From Phycisphaerae bacterium (GTDB lineage Bacteria; Planctomycetota; Phycisphaerae; Sedimentisphaerales; Anaerobacaceae), in the NCBI GenBank assembly GCA_028714255.1, contig JAQTMR010000004.1, positions 90,055-154,054 of the forward strand: a stretch of DNA of 64,000 nt, written 5' to 3'. Below the pieces are notes generated by a model. The model saw nothing but the letters and a program-made list of their open reading frames with translations. It was not told where the DNA came from and did not search any database. This document shows, piece after piece, positions 43,458-53,000 of the stretch (position 1 is its first letter; each line of letters opens with the position of its first letter). A program made the position numbers and the translations under genes.

Positions 43458-45788
43458 ATGACTAATGAACCGCAAAAACTATCAGTTAAAGAGAAAGTTT
43501 CATACGGAGTCGGCGATTTTGCTTCATGCTTATTTTGGATGACTTTCATGTATTATTTCACTTACTTCTATACAGATGTGTTCGTCATTCCGGCTGCGGC
43601 TGCGGCCACTTTGTTTCTCGTAAGCCGAATATTCGACGGCATTAATGACCCGATTGTGGGCATGATTGCCGACCGCACAAAAACCCGCTGGGGGAAATTC
43701 AGGCCCTATTTACTCTGGCTCTGCGTTCCGTTCGCAGTTATGGGCGTGCTTACTTTTACCGTTCCCGATCTCGAGATGAGGGGGAAAATCATCTGGGCCT
43801 ATATCACATTTAACGGCATTATGATGCTATACACAGCTATCAATATCCCATACACGGCCCTGCTCGGCGTTATCTCCGCCGATTCCAAAGAGCGCACCAC
43901 GGTTTCATCTGTGAAGTTTGTCTTCGCATACGCCGCGGGCATTATCGTTGCCGCCACTTTACTGCTTATGGCAAAACAGTTTGGTAAGGGGGATGAGTCA
44001 ATCATTAATGCTAATATCAACAACCAAATCGTTAGCATTAGCGAAGTTGGGAATGGAAATGCACTGATTAGTTTGTCCGCCGAAGACCCTGAGGGGATTT
44101 CCGGCAAATCGGAGTTCAGATTCAGGGTCGTTCCTGTTAATAATAATATCCCGGTCGTTACTCAGCCAATAAGTGATATTAAGCTCGAGTCTGGTTTTGC
44201 CACGCATCAAATAGATATCTCTGGTGTCTTCAAAGGAAACGAGGGCAAGCCCTTTGAATATAAAGTCGAGAATCAAAATAAAAAGGTGCAGGGAGGGCTT
44301 GAACGTTTTCTTCTCCGGTTCAAATTTAAAGATAAAGTTGAAAATCAAAATAAAGAGATAGTAGAAGTTGAACTCAAAGAAAAAACGCTTTTGGTCAAAG
44401 AAAAACAGGTCGGAAACGCAAAAATCAATTTAACGGCTGAGGACAAAAGATGGGGAAGCAGGACTATCAGTTTTTACATTGATGTGTTTGCGAAAGGCAA
44501 TAATGCGCCGATTATCAAAAACTTGCCAAATAATGTCAAGTTAAAGAGCGGCTTTGGAAAAGAAGAAATCGATTTGTCCAAATTTATCAGTGACCCGGAT
44601 GGGGATGTCTTAACATTTAAAGCAGAAAGCAGCAATTCCAAGGTGATATTACCTGAAATCGACGGTAATAAACTTACTTTTGTGGAAGCGGAACCTGGTA
44701 TTGCTCAAGTTACTATTACTGCTACCGACGGCAAAGGAGGACGTTTAGTCAATTCGATTAAATACTTAATATCTGCAATCGGGAACAATCCTCCTTACGT
44801 CAATGCCTCGGTTGATAATATTATTAAAAACGCAGGGTTTAAAGTGCATGAACTCGGCATCTCCGAACTATTTATTGATCCGGAAGGTAAACCTCTGGAT
44901 TATAAGGTTGAAATCATCAACGAAGCAAGCGGATGGCAGCGATCATTCATCATTTACGGTATTGTCGCTGTTATTTTCTTCCTGATTACTTTCGCCGGCA
45001 CGAAAGAACGCGTCCAGCCGCCGAAGGCACAAGAGTCGTCTGTTAAAAAAGATATATTCGAGTTAATAACCAACGGACCGTGGCTTATACTGCTTGCCGC
45101 AACGATAACCTTCATCCTGTTCGTAGCTGTGCGAGGAAGCGTAACGGCTCACTACTTCAAGTATTTTGTAGGACCACAGCAAGTTTCTTTGCCATTTGTG
45201 GGAGCTAAGACGTACAGCTTTGAAGCATTGGTCTCAGCATTCAACACGGTCGGGCAGGTATCTGCGCTTATCGGAGTAGTGATAATAAACTGGTTTGCGA
45301 AAGTAGTCGGCAAGAAAAAGGCGTTTGTAATCTTCTTCGTTATTGCGATTATCAGCACGGCCTCTTTCTATTTCCTGACCGCCGAGCAAATGGGCCTGAT
45401 TTTCATCCTTCAGATTATCGGCTCGATGACAGGCGGACCGCTCAGCGTTCTGCTCTGGGCGATGTACGCAGACACCGCAGACTACGCAGAGTGGAAACGC
45501 GGACGCAGAGCGACAGGCTTAATCTTCTCCGCTTCGACAATGTCGCAGAAATTCGGATGGGCCTTCGGAGCTTATTTGGCGCTTACGCTGATGTCGCAGG
45601 TCGGATTTGCACCCAATCAGGAACAATCACCGGAAAGCCTGCGAGGTTTGATTCTGCTGTTCACCCTGATACCGGCAGGAATAGGTATCTTGTCAATCAT
45701 ACTGTTGCTTATATACCCGCTGGGCGATAAACGCGTCGCGGTGATTGAAGCTGAATTAATAGAAAGACGTAACAAAGAGGAGCAGTAA
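43458..45788 (+). CDS. GPH-family (MelB-like) sugar transporter with a large cadherin-like insert
   Basis: Residues 1-175 are the first five helices of a glycoside-pentoside-hexuronide cation symporter: KLSVKEKVSYGVGDFASCLFW, SRIFDGINDPIVGMIADRTKTRWGKFRPYLLW. Residues about 492-776 supply helices 6-12 (FIIYGIVAVIFFLITF, TKERVQPPK, MYADTADYAEWKRGRRATGL). The loop between helices 5 and 6, normally about 15 residues, here holds about 315 residues of cadherin/Ig-like repeats (IPVVTQPISDIKLESGF; APIIKNLPNNVKLKSGFG; PPYVNASVDNIIKNAGF). This loop faces outward. It ends three bases before the GH94 gene, so cellobiose or another beta-glucoside is the likely substrate. Total 776 residues against the usual 450-500. 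Confidence 0.88.
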   Translation: MTNEPQKLSVKEKVSYGVGDFASCLFWMTFMYYFTYFYTDVFVIPAAAAATLFLVSRIFDGINDPIVGMIADRTKTRWGKFRPYLLWLCVPFAVMGVLTFTVPDLEMRGKIIWAYITFNGIMMLYTAINIPYTALLGVISADSKERTTVSSVKFVFAYAAGIIVAATLLLMAKQFGKGDESIINANINNQIVSISEVGNGNALISLSAEDPEGISGKSEFRFRVVPVNNNIPVVTQPISDIKLESGFATHQIDISGVFKGNEGKPFEYKVENQNKKVQGGLERFLLRFKFKDKVENQNKEIVEVELKEKTLLVKEKQVGNAKINLTAEDKRWGSRTISFYIDVFAKGNNAPIIKNLPNNVKLKSGFGKEEIDLSKFISDPDGDVLTFKAESSNSKVILPEIDGNKLTFVEAEPGIAQVTITATDGKGGRLVNSIKYLISAIGNNPPYVNASVDNIIKNAGFKVHELGISELFIDPEGKPLDYKVEIINEASGWQRSFIIYGIVAVIFFLITFAGTKERVQPPKAQESSVKKDIFELITNGPWLILLAATITFILFVAVRGSVTAHYFKYFVGPQQVSLPFVGAKTYSFEALVSAFNTVGQVSALIGVVIINWFAKVVGKKKAFVIFFVIAIISTASFYFLTAEQMGLIFILQIIGSMTGGPLSVLLWAMYADTADYAEWKRGRRATGLIFSASTMSQKFGWAFGAYLALTLMSQVGFAPNQEQSPESLRGLILLFTLIPAGIGILSIILLLIYPLGDKRVAVIEAELIERRNKEEQ

Positions 45789-45791
45789 CCA

Positions 45792-48185
45792 ATGCGATTC
45801 GGACATTTTGACGACAAGGCGAAAGAATACGTAATCGACAGACCAGATACGCCCCGCTCGTGGGGCAACTACCTCGGCTCCACCGAATACGGCGCGATTA
45901 TTACCAACAACGCCGGCGGCTACAGCTTCTTTGCCTCGGCCGCCCAGGGCAGGCTCACAAGGCTGCGTTTCGACGACGTACCCACGGACCAGCCGGGCAG
46001 ATATATTTACATCAGGGATAAAAAGTCGGGCGACTACTGGTCAAACGCATGGCAGCCCGTGGGCAAACCGCTAAGCAAATACAAAACCACCTGCCGGCAC
46101 GGAACCGCATACACCATCATCAATTCGAAGTACTCGAACATCGAAACCGAGACCACGTACTTCGTGCCGCTCGGAAAACACTTCGAGTGCTGGCTGCTCA
46201 AAGTCAAAAACAACGACAAAGTCAAAAGAAAACTTAGCCTGTTCACCTTCGTCGAGTATCCGGGTACATGGCACTGCTTCAACGATTCCCTCAACCTGCA
46301 ATACTCCCACGGCATCGTGAATATGGATTTCAAGGACGGCATCATCGACTACGGCAGTAGCGTACTGGCCGCGCCGAGCGGCAATACCATCCTCGAAGCA
46401 GACCAGGGCAGACATTCGTTCCTCGCCTTCGTGGGCGGCAAAATCGCCGGCTTCGATACCGACCGCGACGTCTTCATCACACCATACAACGGCTATCGAA
46501 ACCCCGCCGTGGTTGAAAAAGGTAAATGCACCGGCTCGAAGGCGTTCGGCGACGACGGCTGCGGCACAATCCAGATTGATGTCGAACTAAAGCCAGGCCA
46601 GTCGAAACAATTTGTCGTACTGATGGGTATCGGCAAAGCCGCCGTAGAAGGCAAAAAGGTCGTCAAACAATTCGGCAATGTCACAAAGGTCAAAGCGGAA
46701 TTCGAAAAACTCCGCGATTACTGGCACAACAGAATCGAGGGACTCTCCGTCTCCACGCCCGATGCTGAATTTAACAGCATGCTGAATATGTGGGGCCCGT
46801 TCAACTGCCTCATCACCTTCGCATGGTCGCGAATGGCAAGCTTGATTTACAGCGGCGAACGTGACGGCCTCGGCTATCGCGATACACTGCAGGATTTCCT
46901 CGGCGTTATACACGTCATACCGGAAGAAACAAAGAAACGCCTCGAACTTATGATTACGGGCCAGTGCTCCACAGGCGGAGCGATGCCGATTGTCTCGGCC
47001 TTCTCACACAAGCCCGGCAAGGAAACCGCACCCAAAAACGAAGGATACCGAGCAGATGATGCCCTCTGGCTGTTCAACTCGATACCGTCTTACGTAAAAG
47101 AGACCGGTGATATCGGCTTTTTCAAAAAGGTCCTTCCATACGCCGACAAAGGAAAAGCAACCGTACTCCGGCATATGCGACGCGCAATCGAATTCAATCT
47201 CGCACGCACGGGCCGTCACGGCCTGCCGTCGGGACTCTACGCCGACTGGAACGATTGCCTCCAGCTCGGAACAAAGGGAGAAACCCTTTTCGTCTCGATG
47301 CAGCTTCGCTACGCACTGAAAACATACGCAGAAATCTGCGAGATGCTCAAAAAACCTGCGGACGCCAAATGGGCGCTAAAACAACTCGCCGCGTTCGACA
47401 AGAAAATCGAAAAACACGGCTGGGATGGGAAATGGTATCTAAGGGCCTATAAGCAAAACGGCGAAACGCTCGGCTCACAAAAAAATAAACAAGGCTCAAT
47501 CTATCTTAATCCGCAGTCATGGGCAATCATCAGCGGCCACGCTGACAAAAGACGCGCAGAAAAAATTATGAACGAAGTCAACAAGAGACTGGCCACCGAA
47601 TACGGTATTATGCTGCTGTCACCGCCTTATCAAAATATCAAGTGCGCAGAAATCCGCTCGATTCTCTTTAATAAGGGCGTCAAGGAAAACGCAGGCATCT
47701 TCTGCCACACACAGGGCTGGGCAATCATGGCTGAAACCATGCTCGGACACGGCGACCGCGCATTCAAATACTTCCGCAGTTACCTGCCCGCAGCGCAAAA
47801 CGACAAAGCCGAGATTCGAGGCATCGAGCCTTATATCTACGGCCAATATACACACAGCAAATTCAGCGCACGCTTCGGCGCATCACGGGTCGCCTGGCTT
47901 ACAGGCACAGCGTCATGGGCCAACTACTCCGCGACGCAATATATTTTAGGCATCCGCCCGGATTACAAAGGCCTTCGCATCGACCCGTGCATACCCGCAT
48001 CTTGGAAGAAATTCTCCGCCATTCGCAGGTTCCGCAACAAGACGCTCAACATCACGGTCATTAATCCAAAAGGCGTCCAGAAAGGCGTCAAGAAGATTAC
48101 CCTCAACGGCAAAGCAATAAAGGGCGACCTCATCCCGGCTTCGAGAATGAAAGAAGAAAACGATGTTGTCGTCGAAATGGGATAA
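45792..48185 (+). CDS. GH94 cellobiose phosphorylase
   Basis: The enzyme phosphorolyses cellobiose to glucose and alpha-glucose 1-phosphate. The 797-residue protein lacks a signal peptide and shows the family order: beta-sandwich N-domain (MRFGHFDDKAKEYVIDRPDT, WGNYLGSTEYGAIITNNAGGYSFF), a catalytic (alpha/alpha)6 barrel with RDGLGYRDTLQD, GLYADWNDCLQLG (general acid Asp in WND) and FCHTQGWAIMAE, and a C-terminal sandwich. WND-C-L-Q-LG and length favour cellobiose over chitobiose or cellodextrin phosphorylase. It is in an operon with the transporter upstream (3-bp gap) and the SDR downstream. Glucokinase further on handles the glucose. Confidence 0.9.
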   Translation: MRFGHFDDKAKEYVIDRPDTPRSWGNYLGSTEYGAIITNNAGGYSFFASAAQGRLTRLRFDDVPTDQPGRYIYIRDKKSGDYWSNAWQPVGKPLSKYKTTCRHGTAYTIINSKYSNIETETTYFVPLGKHFECWLLKVKNNDKVKRKLSLFTFVEYPGTWHCFNDSLNLQYSHGIVNMDFKDGIIDYGSSVLAAPSGNTILEADQGRHSFLAFVGGKIAGFDTDRDVFITPYNGYRNPAVVEKGKCTGSKAFGDDGCGTIQIDVELKPGQSKQFVVLMGIGKAAVEGKKVVKQFGNVTKVKAEFEKLRDYWHNRIEGLSVSTPDAEFNSMLNMWGPFNCLITFAWSRMASLIYSGERDGLGYRDTLQDFLGVIHVIPEETKKRLELMITGQCSTGGAMPIVSAFSHKPGKETAPKNEGYRADDALWLFNSIPSYVKETGDIGFFKKVLPYADKGKATVLRHMRRAIEFNLARTGRHGLPSGLYADWNDCLQLGTKGETLFVSMQLRYALKTYAEICEMLKKPADAKWALKQLAAFDKKIEKHGWDGKWYLRAYKQNGETLGSQKNKQGSIYLNPQSWAIISGHADKRRAEKIMNEVNKRLATEYGIMLLSPPYQNIKCAEIRSILFNKGVKENAGIFCHTQGWAIMAETMLGHGDRAFKYFRSYLPAAQNDKAEIRGIEPYIYGQYTHSKFSARFGASRVAWLTGTASWANYSATQYILGIRPDYKGLRIDPCIPASWKKFSAIRRFRNKTLNITVINPKGVQKGVKKITLNGKAIKGDLIPASRMKEENDVVVEMG

Positions 48186-48194
48186 GGTGTACAA

Positions 48195-49178
48195 ATGAAG
48201 GTCCTGTTCATCGGCGGTACGGGAATAATCAGCTCGGCTGTCTCCAAACTGGCTGTTGAAAAAGGTATCGAACTATATCTGTTCAACCGAGGCCAACGCA
48301 GCGATTTTGTCCCCGAAGGCGCAAAAGTAATTAAAGGCGATATCAAAGACAAATCGCCCCTGAAAGGCAAAACCTTCGACGTCGTCGTTGACTGGCTCGC
48401 CTTTGTCCCCAAAGATATCGAAACCGATATAGAACTTTTCAAAGGCAACGTCGGTCAATACGTATTCATCAGCTCCGCGTCGGCCTACCAAAAGCCTCCG
48501 AAACACTGGCTCATCACCGAATCGACCCCACTCGAAAATCCGTACTGGCAATACTCGCGCGACAAAATCGCCTGCGAAGACCGCCTTATGGCTGAATATA
48601 AAAATACCGGCTTTCCCGTTACAATCGTCCGCCCTTCGCTGACCTACGGCATAACAATGATACCCGCTGCGATTAATAGTTGGCAAAAACCCTGGACCAT
48701 CGTTGACCGGATGCGAAAGGGCAAGAAAGTTATCATCCACGGCGACGGCACCGCCATCTGGACAATTACCCACAACACCGATTTCGCAAAAGGCTTCGTC
48801 GGCCTGCTCGGAAATCAAAAAGCCCTCGGCCAGGCGTTCCACATAACATCCGACGAAGCACTTACATGGAACAGGATTTATCAGGAAATAGCCGATGCCG
48901 CAGCGGTAGAACTAAAGCCTGTCTATGTCACCTCCGACTTCATCGCCCGCTTCGACCCCGAGATGACAGGCACGCTCCTGGGCGACAAATCCCATAGCTG
49001 CGTCTTCGATAACAGCAAAATCAAAAGCCTTGTCCCGGATTTCGCCGCGACTGTCCCCTTCGCGCAGGGCATAAAACGCTCGATTGAATGGTTCGAAGCC
49101 GGCCCAAAACGCTGTGTGGTGGACGATGATTACAATAATTTTATGGACCGCCTGATTTTGGCCTGCGAAAAATCATAA
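48195..49178 (+). CDS. NAD-dependent epimerase/dehydratase (extended SDR)
   Basis: The 327-residue protein starts MKVLFIGGTGIISSAVSK (Rossmann GGTGxIS). It contains YVFISSASAYQKPP and the catalytic Tyr-x3-Lys in YWQYSRDKIACEDRL, then TIVRPSLTYG and AFHITSDEALTWNRIYQEIA. This is the layout of extended SDRs similar to nucleotide-sugar epimerases and isoflavone-reductase-like proteins. The substrate is unknown. AAGGTG precedes the ATG; the gap to GH94 is nine bases, so it belongs to the cellobiose operon. A role in side-product sugar conversion is inference. Confidence 0.85.
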   Translation: MKVLFIGGTGIISSAVSKLAVEKGIELYLFNRGQRSDFVPEGAKVIKGDIKDKSPLKGKTFDVVVDWLAFVPKDIETDIELFKGNVGQYVFISSASAYQKPPKHWLITESTPLENPYWQYSRDKIACEDRLMAEYKNTGFPVTIVRPSLTYGITMIPAAINSWQKPWTIVDRMRKGKKVIIHGDGTAIWTITHNTDFAKGFVGLLGNQKALGQAFHITSDEALTWNRIYQEIADAAAVELKPVYVTSDFIARFDPEMTGTLLGDKSHSCVFDNSKIKSLVPDFAATVPFAQGIKRSIEWFEAGPKRCVVDDDYNNFMDRLILACEKS

Positions 49179-49268
49179 CCGCCGCCCCGAAGTAAATCTC
49201 CGCTAACTCTTGTAATTTCCCGTGATAAAGTGTAGGATTCAGCATTGTTTTATTACAGGAAGGTGCAG

Positions 49269-50987
49269 ATGAAAAAAAATATAAAAAATCGTTCAATAGC
49301 AATAATAAACATTTTATTAGTTACTCTAAGCTGCATATTAATCGGTGGGTGCGGTTCAATATCGGGGCCGGAGCCTAAAAAAGCACCGACGGCCAAGCCC
49401 GAGGCAATCGAGGATATCAAGCTCAATTCACTTGGCTATCTGCCGGCGGCACAAAAGAAAGTAACTATCATATCTAAATGCTCCGATTTCTCCGTGAAAA
49501 AGGCCGGCAGCAATAAGGTTGTCTATACCGGCAAAGTGTCAGGGCCGTTTTCCCAGCAGGATGTAGGCCAGACCGTCTGGATCGCGGACTTTTCCGAAGT
49601 AAATAAGCCGGGCAAATACTACCTCGACGTCCCGGGCATCGGCAAATCTTATAGGTTCGAGATAAGCGATAAAGTTTATGATTCCGCGCTCTATACAGCT
49701 ACGCGGGCGTTCTATATGTGGCGTTGCGGAACCGCGGTAGAAGGCGATTACAACGGCATTCATTTTTCGCATCCCGCCTGCCACCTAAACGAAGGTCTGC
49801 TGGATTACGTCGGCGAACCTAACGGCACAAAAGACGGCGCCGGAGGCTGGCATGACGCCGGCGATTACTATAAATATACAGTCAACGCGGGTGTCACCGT
49901 CGCGTCTCTGTTTTGGGCGTGGGAGCATTATCCGAACAAACTCAAAGACCTTTCGCTCAATATTCCCGACACGGCTCCAGGTTATCCGGATTTCCTCAAG
50001 GAAATCAAATGGGAAATCGATTGGCTCTTCAAGATGCGGTACCCCGACGGCTCCGGAAGGGTCTATCATAAATTGAGCGCCTTGAATTTCTGCAGTTTCG
50101 TTATGCCAGAAAGAGAAAGGTTCAAACAATACTATGTTAGCTGGAGCTCGACAGGCACCGCCGATTTCGTCGCGATTATGGCAATGTCGGCGCGGGTTTT
50201 CAAACCCTACGACGCCGAATATGCGCAAAAGTGCCTCGATGCAGCAAAGCTAAGCTACGACTTCCTCACAAAGAACCCCGGCCATAAAAAGGCCGAACAG
50301 GACGCCTTTAAGACAGGAACTTACAGGTCGCTCGACCACGATGATAGATTATGGGCGGCGGCGGAAATGTGGGAAACGACCGGAGATGCAAACTACCTAA
50401 AAGACTTCGAGACAAGAGCAGCTAAATTAGACGACAAGATAAGCCTCTATTGGGACTGGAGCGATGTGAATAACCTCGGTATGTTCACCTATATATCGAG
50501 CAGCAGAGGCGGCAAAAACAACGCACTCGTAGAAGACATAAAAAAGGATTTGCTCGCAACAGCCGATAAAATCGTCGCCAAAACCAAAAAAGACGTGTAT
50601 GGCAGGCCGATTGAAAAGTACAACTGGGGCTATAATGGAACTGTCGCCAGAGAAGTTATCACCCTGATGATGGCTAACAAGATTTTGCCTAATCCGGATT
50701 ATGTTAACGCTGCCCAGAGCGCAGTGGACCACATATTCGGAAGGAATTACTACTGCCGGTCTTACGTTACGGGCCTTGGCCACAATCCGCCTATGAAGCC
50801 GCACGACAGACGCTGCGGCGCCGACAAAATAGACGAGCCCTGGCCGGGCTATATCGTAGGAGGCGGACATTCCGCCACGGACTGGCAGGATATTCAGTCA
50901 AGCGCAAGCACCAACGAAATCGCCATCAACTGGCAGGCAGCTTTAGTTTATGCCCTCGCGGCGGTTTCCGAAGCCCAAACCAAATAG
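49269..50987 (+). CDS. GH9 endoglucanase-type lipoprotein
   Basis: From the ATG at 49269 (GGAAGG upstream) the product is 572 residues with lipoprotein signal ...SCILIGGC (Cys28). An N-terminal Ig-like (CelD_N) domain at about 55-140 (IKLNSLGYLPAAQKKVTI, KPGKYYLDVPGIG) is followed by the GH9 (alpha/alpha)6 catalytic domain. Catalytic residues are visible: GGWHDAGDYYKYTVN (base and nucleophile-activating Asp), GLGHNPPMKPHDRRCG and STNEIAINWQAAL (acid Glu). It should cleave beta-1,4-glucans outside the cytoplasm, membrane-anchored, releasing cello-oligosaccharides for the linked uptake and phosphorolysis system. Confidence 0.92.
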   Translation: MKKNIKNRSIAIINILLVTLSCILIGGCGSISGPEPKKAPTAKPEAIEDIKLNSLGYLPAAQKKVTIISKCSDFSVKKAGSNKVVYTGKVSGPFSQQDVGQTVWIADFSEVNKPGKYYLDVPGIGKSYRFEISDKVYDSALYTATRAFYMWRCGTAVEGDYNGIHFSHPACHLNEGLLDYVGEPNGTKDGAGGWHDAGDYYKYTVNAGVTVASLFWAWEHYPNKLKDLSLNIPDTAPGYPDFLKEIKWEIDWLFKMRYPDGSGRVYHKLSALNFCSFVMPERERFKQYYVSWSSTGTADFVAIMAMSARVFKPYDAEYAQKCLDAAKLSYDFLTKNPGHKKAEQDAFKTGTYRSLDHDDRLWAAAEMWETTGDANYLKDFETRAAKLDDKISLYWDWSDVNNLGMFTYISSSRGGKNNALVEDIKKDLLATADKIVAKTKKDVYGRPIEKYNWGYNGTVAREVITLMMANKILPNPDYVNAAQSAVDHIFGRNYYCRSYVTGLGHNPPMKPHDRRCGADKIDEPWPGYIVGGGHSATDWQDIQSSASTNEIAINWQAALVYALAAVSEAQTK

Positions 50988-51137
50988 GCTCGCCGGATAC
51001 ATCTCGATTTTGGCCTTGACCAGATAAGCGTCTCCGCATATTATATCAGCCTGTTTTTTTATCTAATTGCTGGTGTGATTATATCAAGGATGGGTTCCCT
51101 TAACCAATATTTAGAAAAAAAGGAATAAGGATACAAT

Positions 51138-52958
51138 ATGCAGTTACACGGCCTCGATATCGCTGTCATTGTTGGCTATCTGGTGGTTGTTCTCGCCGCC
51201 GGATTCATCGTCTCCCGGCGCGCCGGCAAAACCATCGATTCATATTTTCTCGGCGGCAAGAGCATCCCGTGGTACTACCTCGGAATAGCCAACGCCTCCG
51301 GGATGTTCGATATCTCCGGAACGATTTGGCTGGTAACGTTATTTTTTATGTATGGCGTCAAGAGCACCTGGATTCCCTGGGTCTGGCCGACCTTCAATCA
51401 AATATTCCTGATGGTATATCTCTCGGTCTGGCTTCGCCGGTCAAACGTGATGACAGGCGCCGAATGGATACAAATCAGGTTCGGCAAAAAACTCGGCGCA
51501 GAGCTCTCGCATATAAGCGTGGTGATTTTCGCGCTCGTTTCGGTCATCGGTTTTCAGGCATACGCCTTCATAGGAATCGGCAAGTTCGCACAAATCTTCC
51601 TGCCGTGGGACCTGTCCGTAAATACCTACGCGATTATCCTGATGGGTATAACCGCCCTTTATACCGTTTGCGGCGGAATGTACAGCGTGGTCGTAACCGA
51701 CATCCTACAATACATCCTGATGACGCTCGCCTCGATATTCATTGCGATAATAGCGATGCAGCGGGTCAGCCCCGACACACTGGCTGCGGTAGTACCCGAC
51801 GGCTGGTACAACCTGTTTTTCGGCTGGAAACTGAACACGGACTGGTCGGGGCTTATTGCGGGCGTCAACGAAAAGATAGCATCCGACGGCTTCAGTTTCT
51901 TCACAATATTCTTTATGATTATGCTCTTCAAAGGCGTTCTTGTCAGTATGGCAGGGCCTGCGCCGAATTACGATATGCAGAAAATCCTCGCCGCACGCAG
52001 CCCCAAAGAGGCCGCCCTTATGAGCTGGTTTGTTTCAGTCGTCCTGAACTTCCCGCGCTATCTGATGATTGCGGGAATAGGCGTCCTGGGTCTGGTGTTC
52101 TTCAGCGGCGACATTAACAGTATGGCCGCAGCCGGTCAAGCCGCCGACTTCGAGCAAATCCTTCCCTATGTAATAAACAACTTCCTGCCGGTTGGACTGG
52201 TCGGCATAGTCCTCGCAGGTCTGCTCGCTGCCTTTATGAGCACCTTCGACGGAACGGTCAACTGCGGCGCTTCTTATATGGTAAACGATATCTATAAACG
52301 ATACATCGATCCCAACGCTCCTGAAAAACGATATGTATTCGCCAGCTATATCAGCTCCACAATAATCGTAATAGTCGGCATCATATTCGGCTTAAAAGTA
52401 GCTTCTGTTGACAGCGTACTGAAGTGGATAGTCGCGGGCCTGTGGGGCGGCTACACCGCAGCCAACGTAATCAAGTGGCACTGGTGGAGATTCAATGGCT
52501 TCGGGTATTTCGGCGGAATGATAACAGGTATCGTAGCGTCGATAGTCCTGCCGATGCTGTTCCCGCAGCCGCTGCTGTTCGGCATAGAGCGCAACCTGGC
52601 GATGTTCCCCGTGATTCTGGCCCTTAGCACCGCTGCCTCGATAATCGTCAGCCTGCTTACCGACCCCGATGAAGAAGAGGTCCTCAAGGAATTCTACCGC
52701 AGGGTCAGGCCCTGGGGATTCTGGAAGCCAATCTGTGATAAAGTCCTCGCGGAAAACCCGGACTTCAAGCCGAACACCGCCTTTAAACGCGATATGTTCA
52801 ACGTCGTCGTAGGAATCATCTGGCAGACAAGCTTCGTGCTGATTGCGATTTATCTGGTCCTTTGGAGATTCCAGCCGCTCGCGATTTGCGCTGCTGTCCT
52901 TGCGGTTACTTCGGTCATTCTGAAATTTAACTGGTATAATAAATTAGAGCAGCAATAG
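51138..52958 (+). CDS. Sodium:solute symporter (SSS family)
   Basis: The 606-residue protein has about 14 hydrophobic helices. Family landmarks are VGYLVVVLAAGFIVSRRAGKTIDSYFLGGKSIPWYYLGIANASG, YTVCGGMYSVVVTDILQYILM, VGLVGIVLAGLLAAFMSTFDGTVNCGAS and a C-terminal extension (about 510-600) with extra helices. The AAFMSTFDGTVNC sodium-site-like segment supports Na+ coupling. The substrate is unproved; position between GH9 and glucokinase suggests a sugar. AAGGATAC precedes the ATG. A 150-bp leader separates it from the GH9 gene, so it may have its own promoter. Confidence 0.88.
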   Translation: MQLHGLDIAVIVGYLVVVLAAGFIVSRRAGKTIDSYFLGGKSIPWYYLGIANASGMFDISGTIWLVTLFFMYGVKSTWIPWVWPTFNQIFLMVYLSVWLRRSNVMTGAEWIQIRFGKKLGAELSHISVVIFALVSVIGFQAYAFIGIGKFAQIFLPWDLSVNTYAIILMGITALYTVCGGMYSVVVTDILQYILMTLASIFIAIIAMQRVSPDTLAAVVPDGWYNLFFGWKLNTDWSGLIAGVNEKIASDGFSFFTIFFMIMLFKGVLVSMAGPAPNYDMQKILAARSPKEAALMSWFVSVVLNFPRYLMIAGIGVLGLVFFSGDINSMAAAGQAADFEQILPYVINNFLPVGLVGIVLAGLLAAFMSTFDGTVNCGASYMVNDIYKRYIDPNAPEKRYVFASYISSTIIVIVGIIFGLKVASVDSVLKWIVAGLWGGYTAANVIKWHWWRFNGFGYFGGMITGIVASIVLPMLFPQPLLFGIERNLAMFPVILALSTAASIIVSLLTDPDEEEVLKEFYRRVRPWGFWKPICDKVLAENPDFKPNTAFKRDMFNVVVGIIWQTSFVLIAIYLVLWRFQPLAICAAVLAVTSVILKFNWYNKLEQQ

Positions 52959-53000
52959 CCTACTCGGCTTTAATCTTAAAAACATAATAAGGAGAAATAA

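Noticed and set aside
51269..52117. 282-residue Arg-rich frame overlapping the sodium:solute symporter gene
   Set aside because: Arg-rich composition typical of a frame shadow; the symporter frame has clear membrane and family features.
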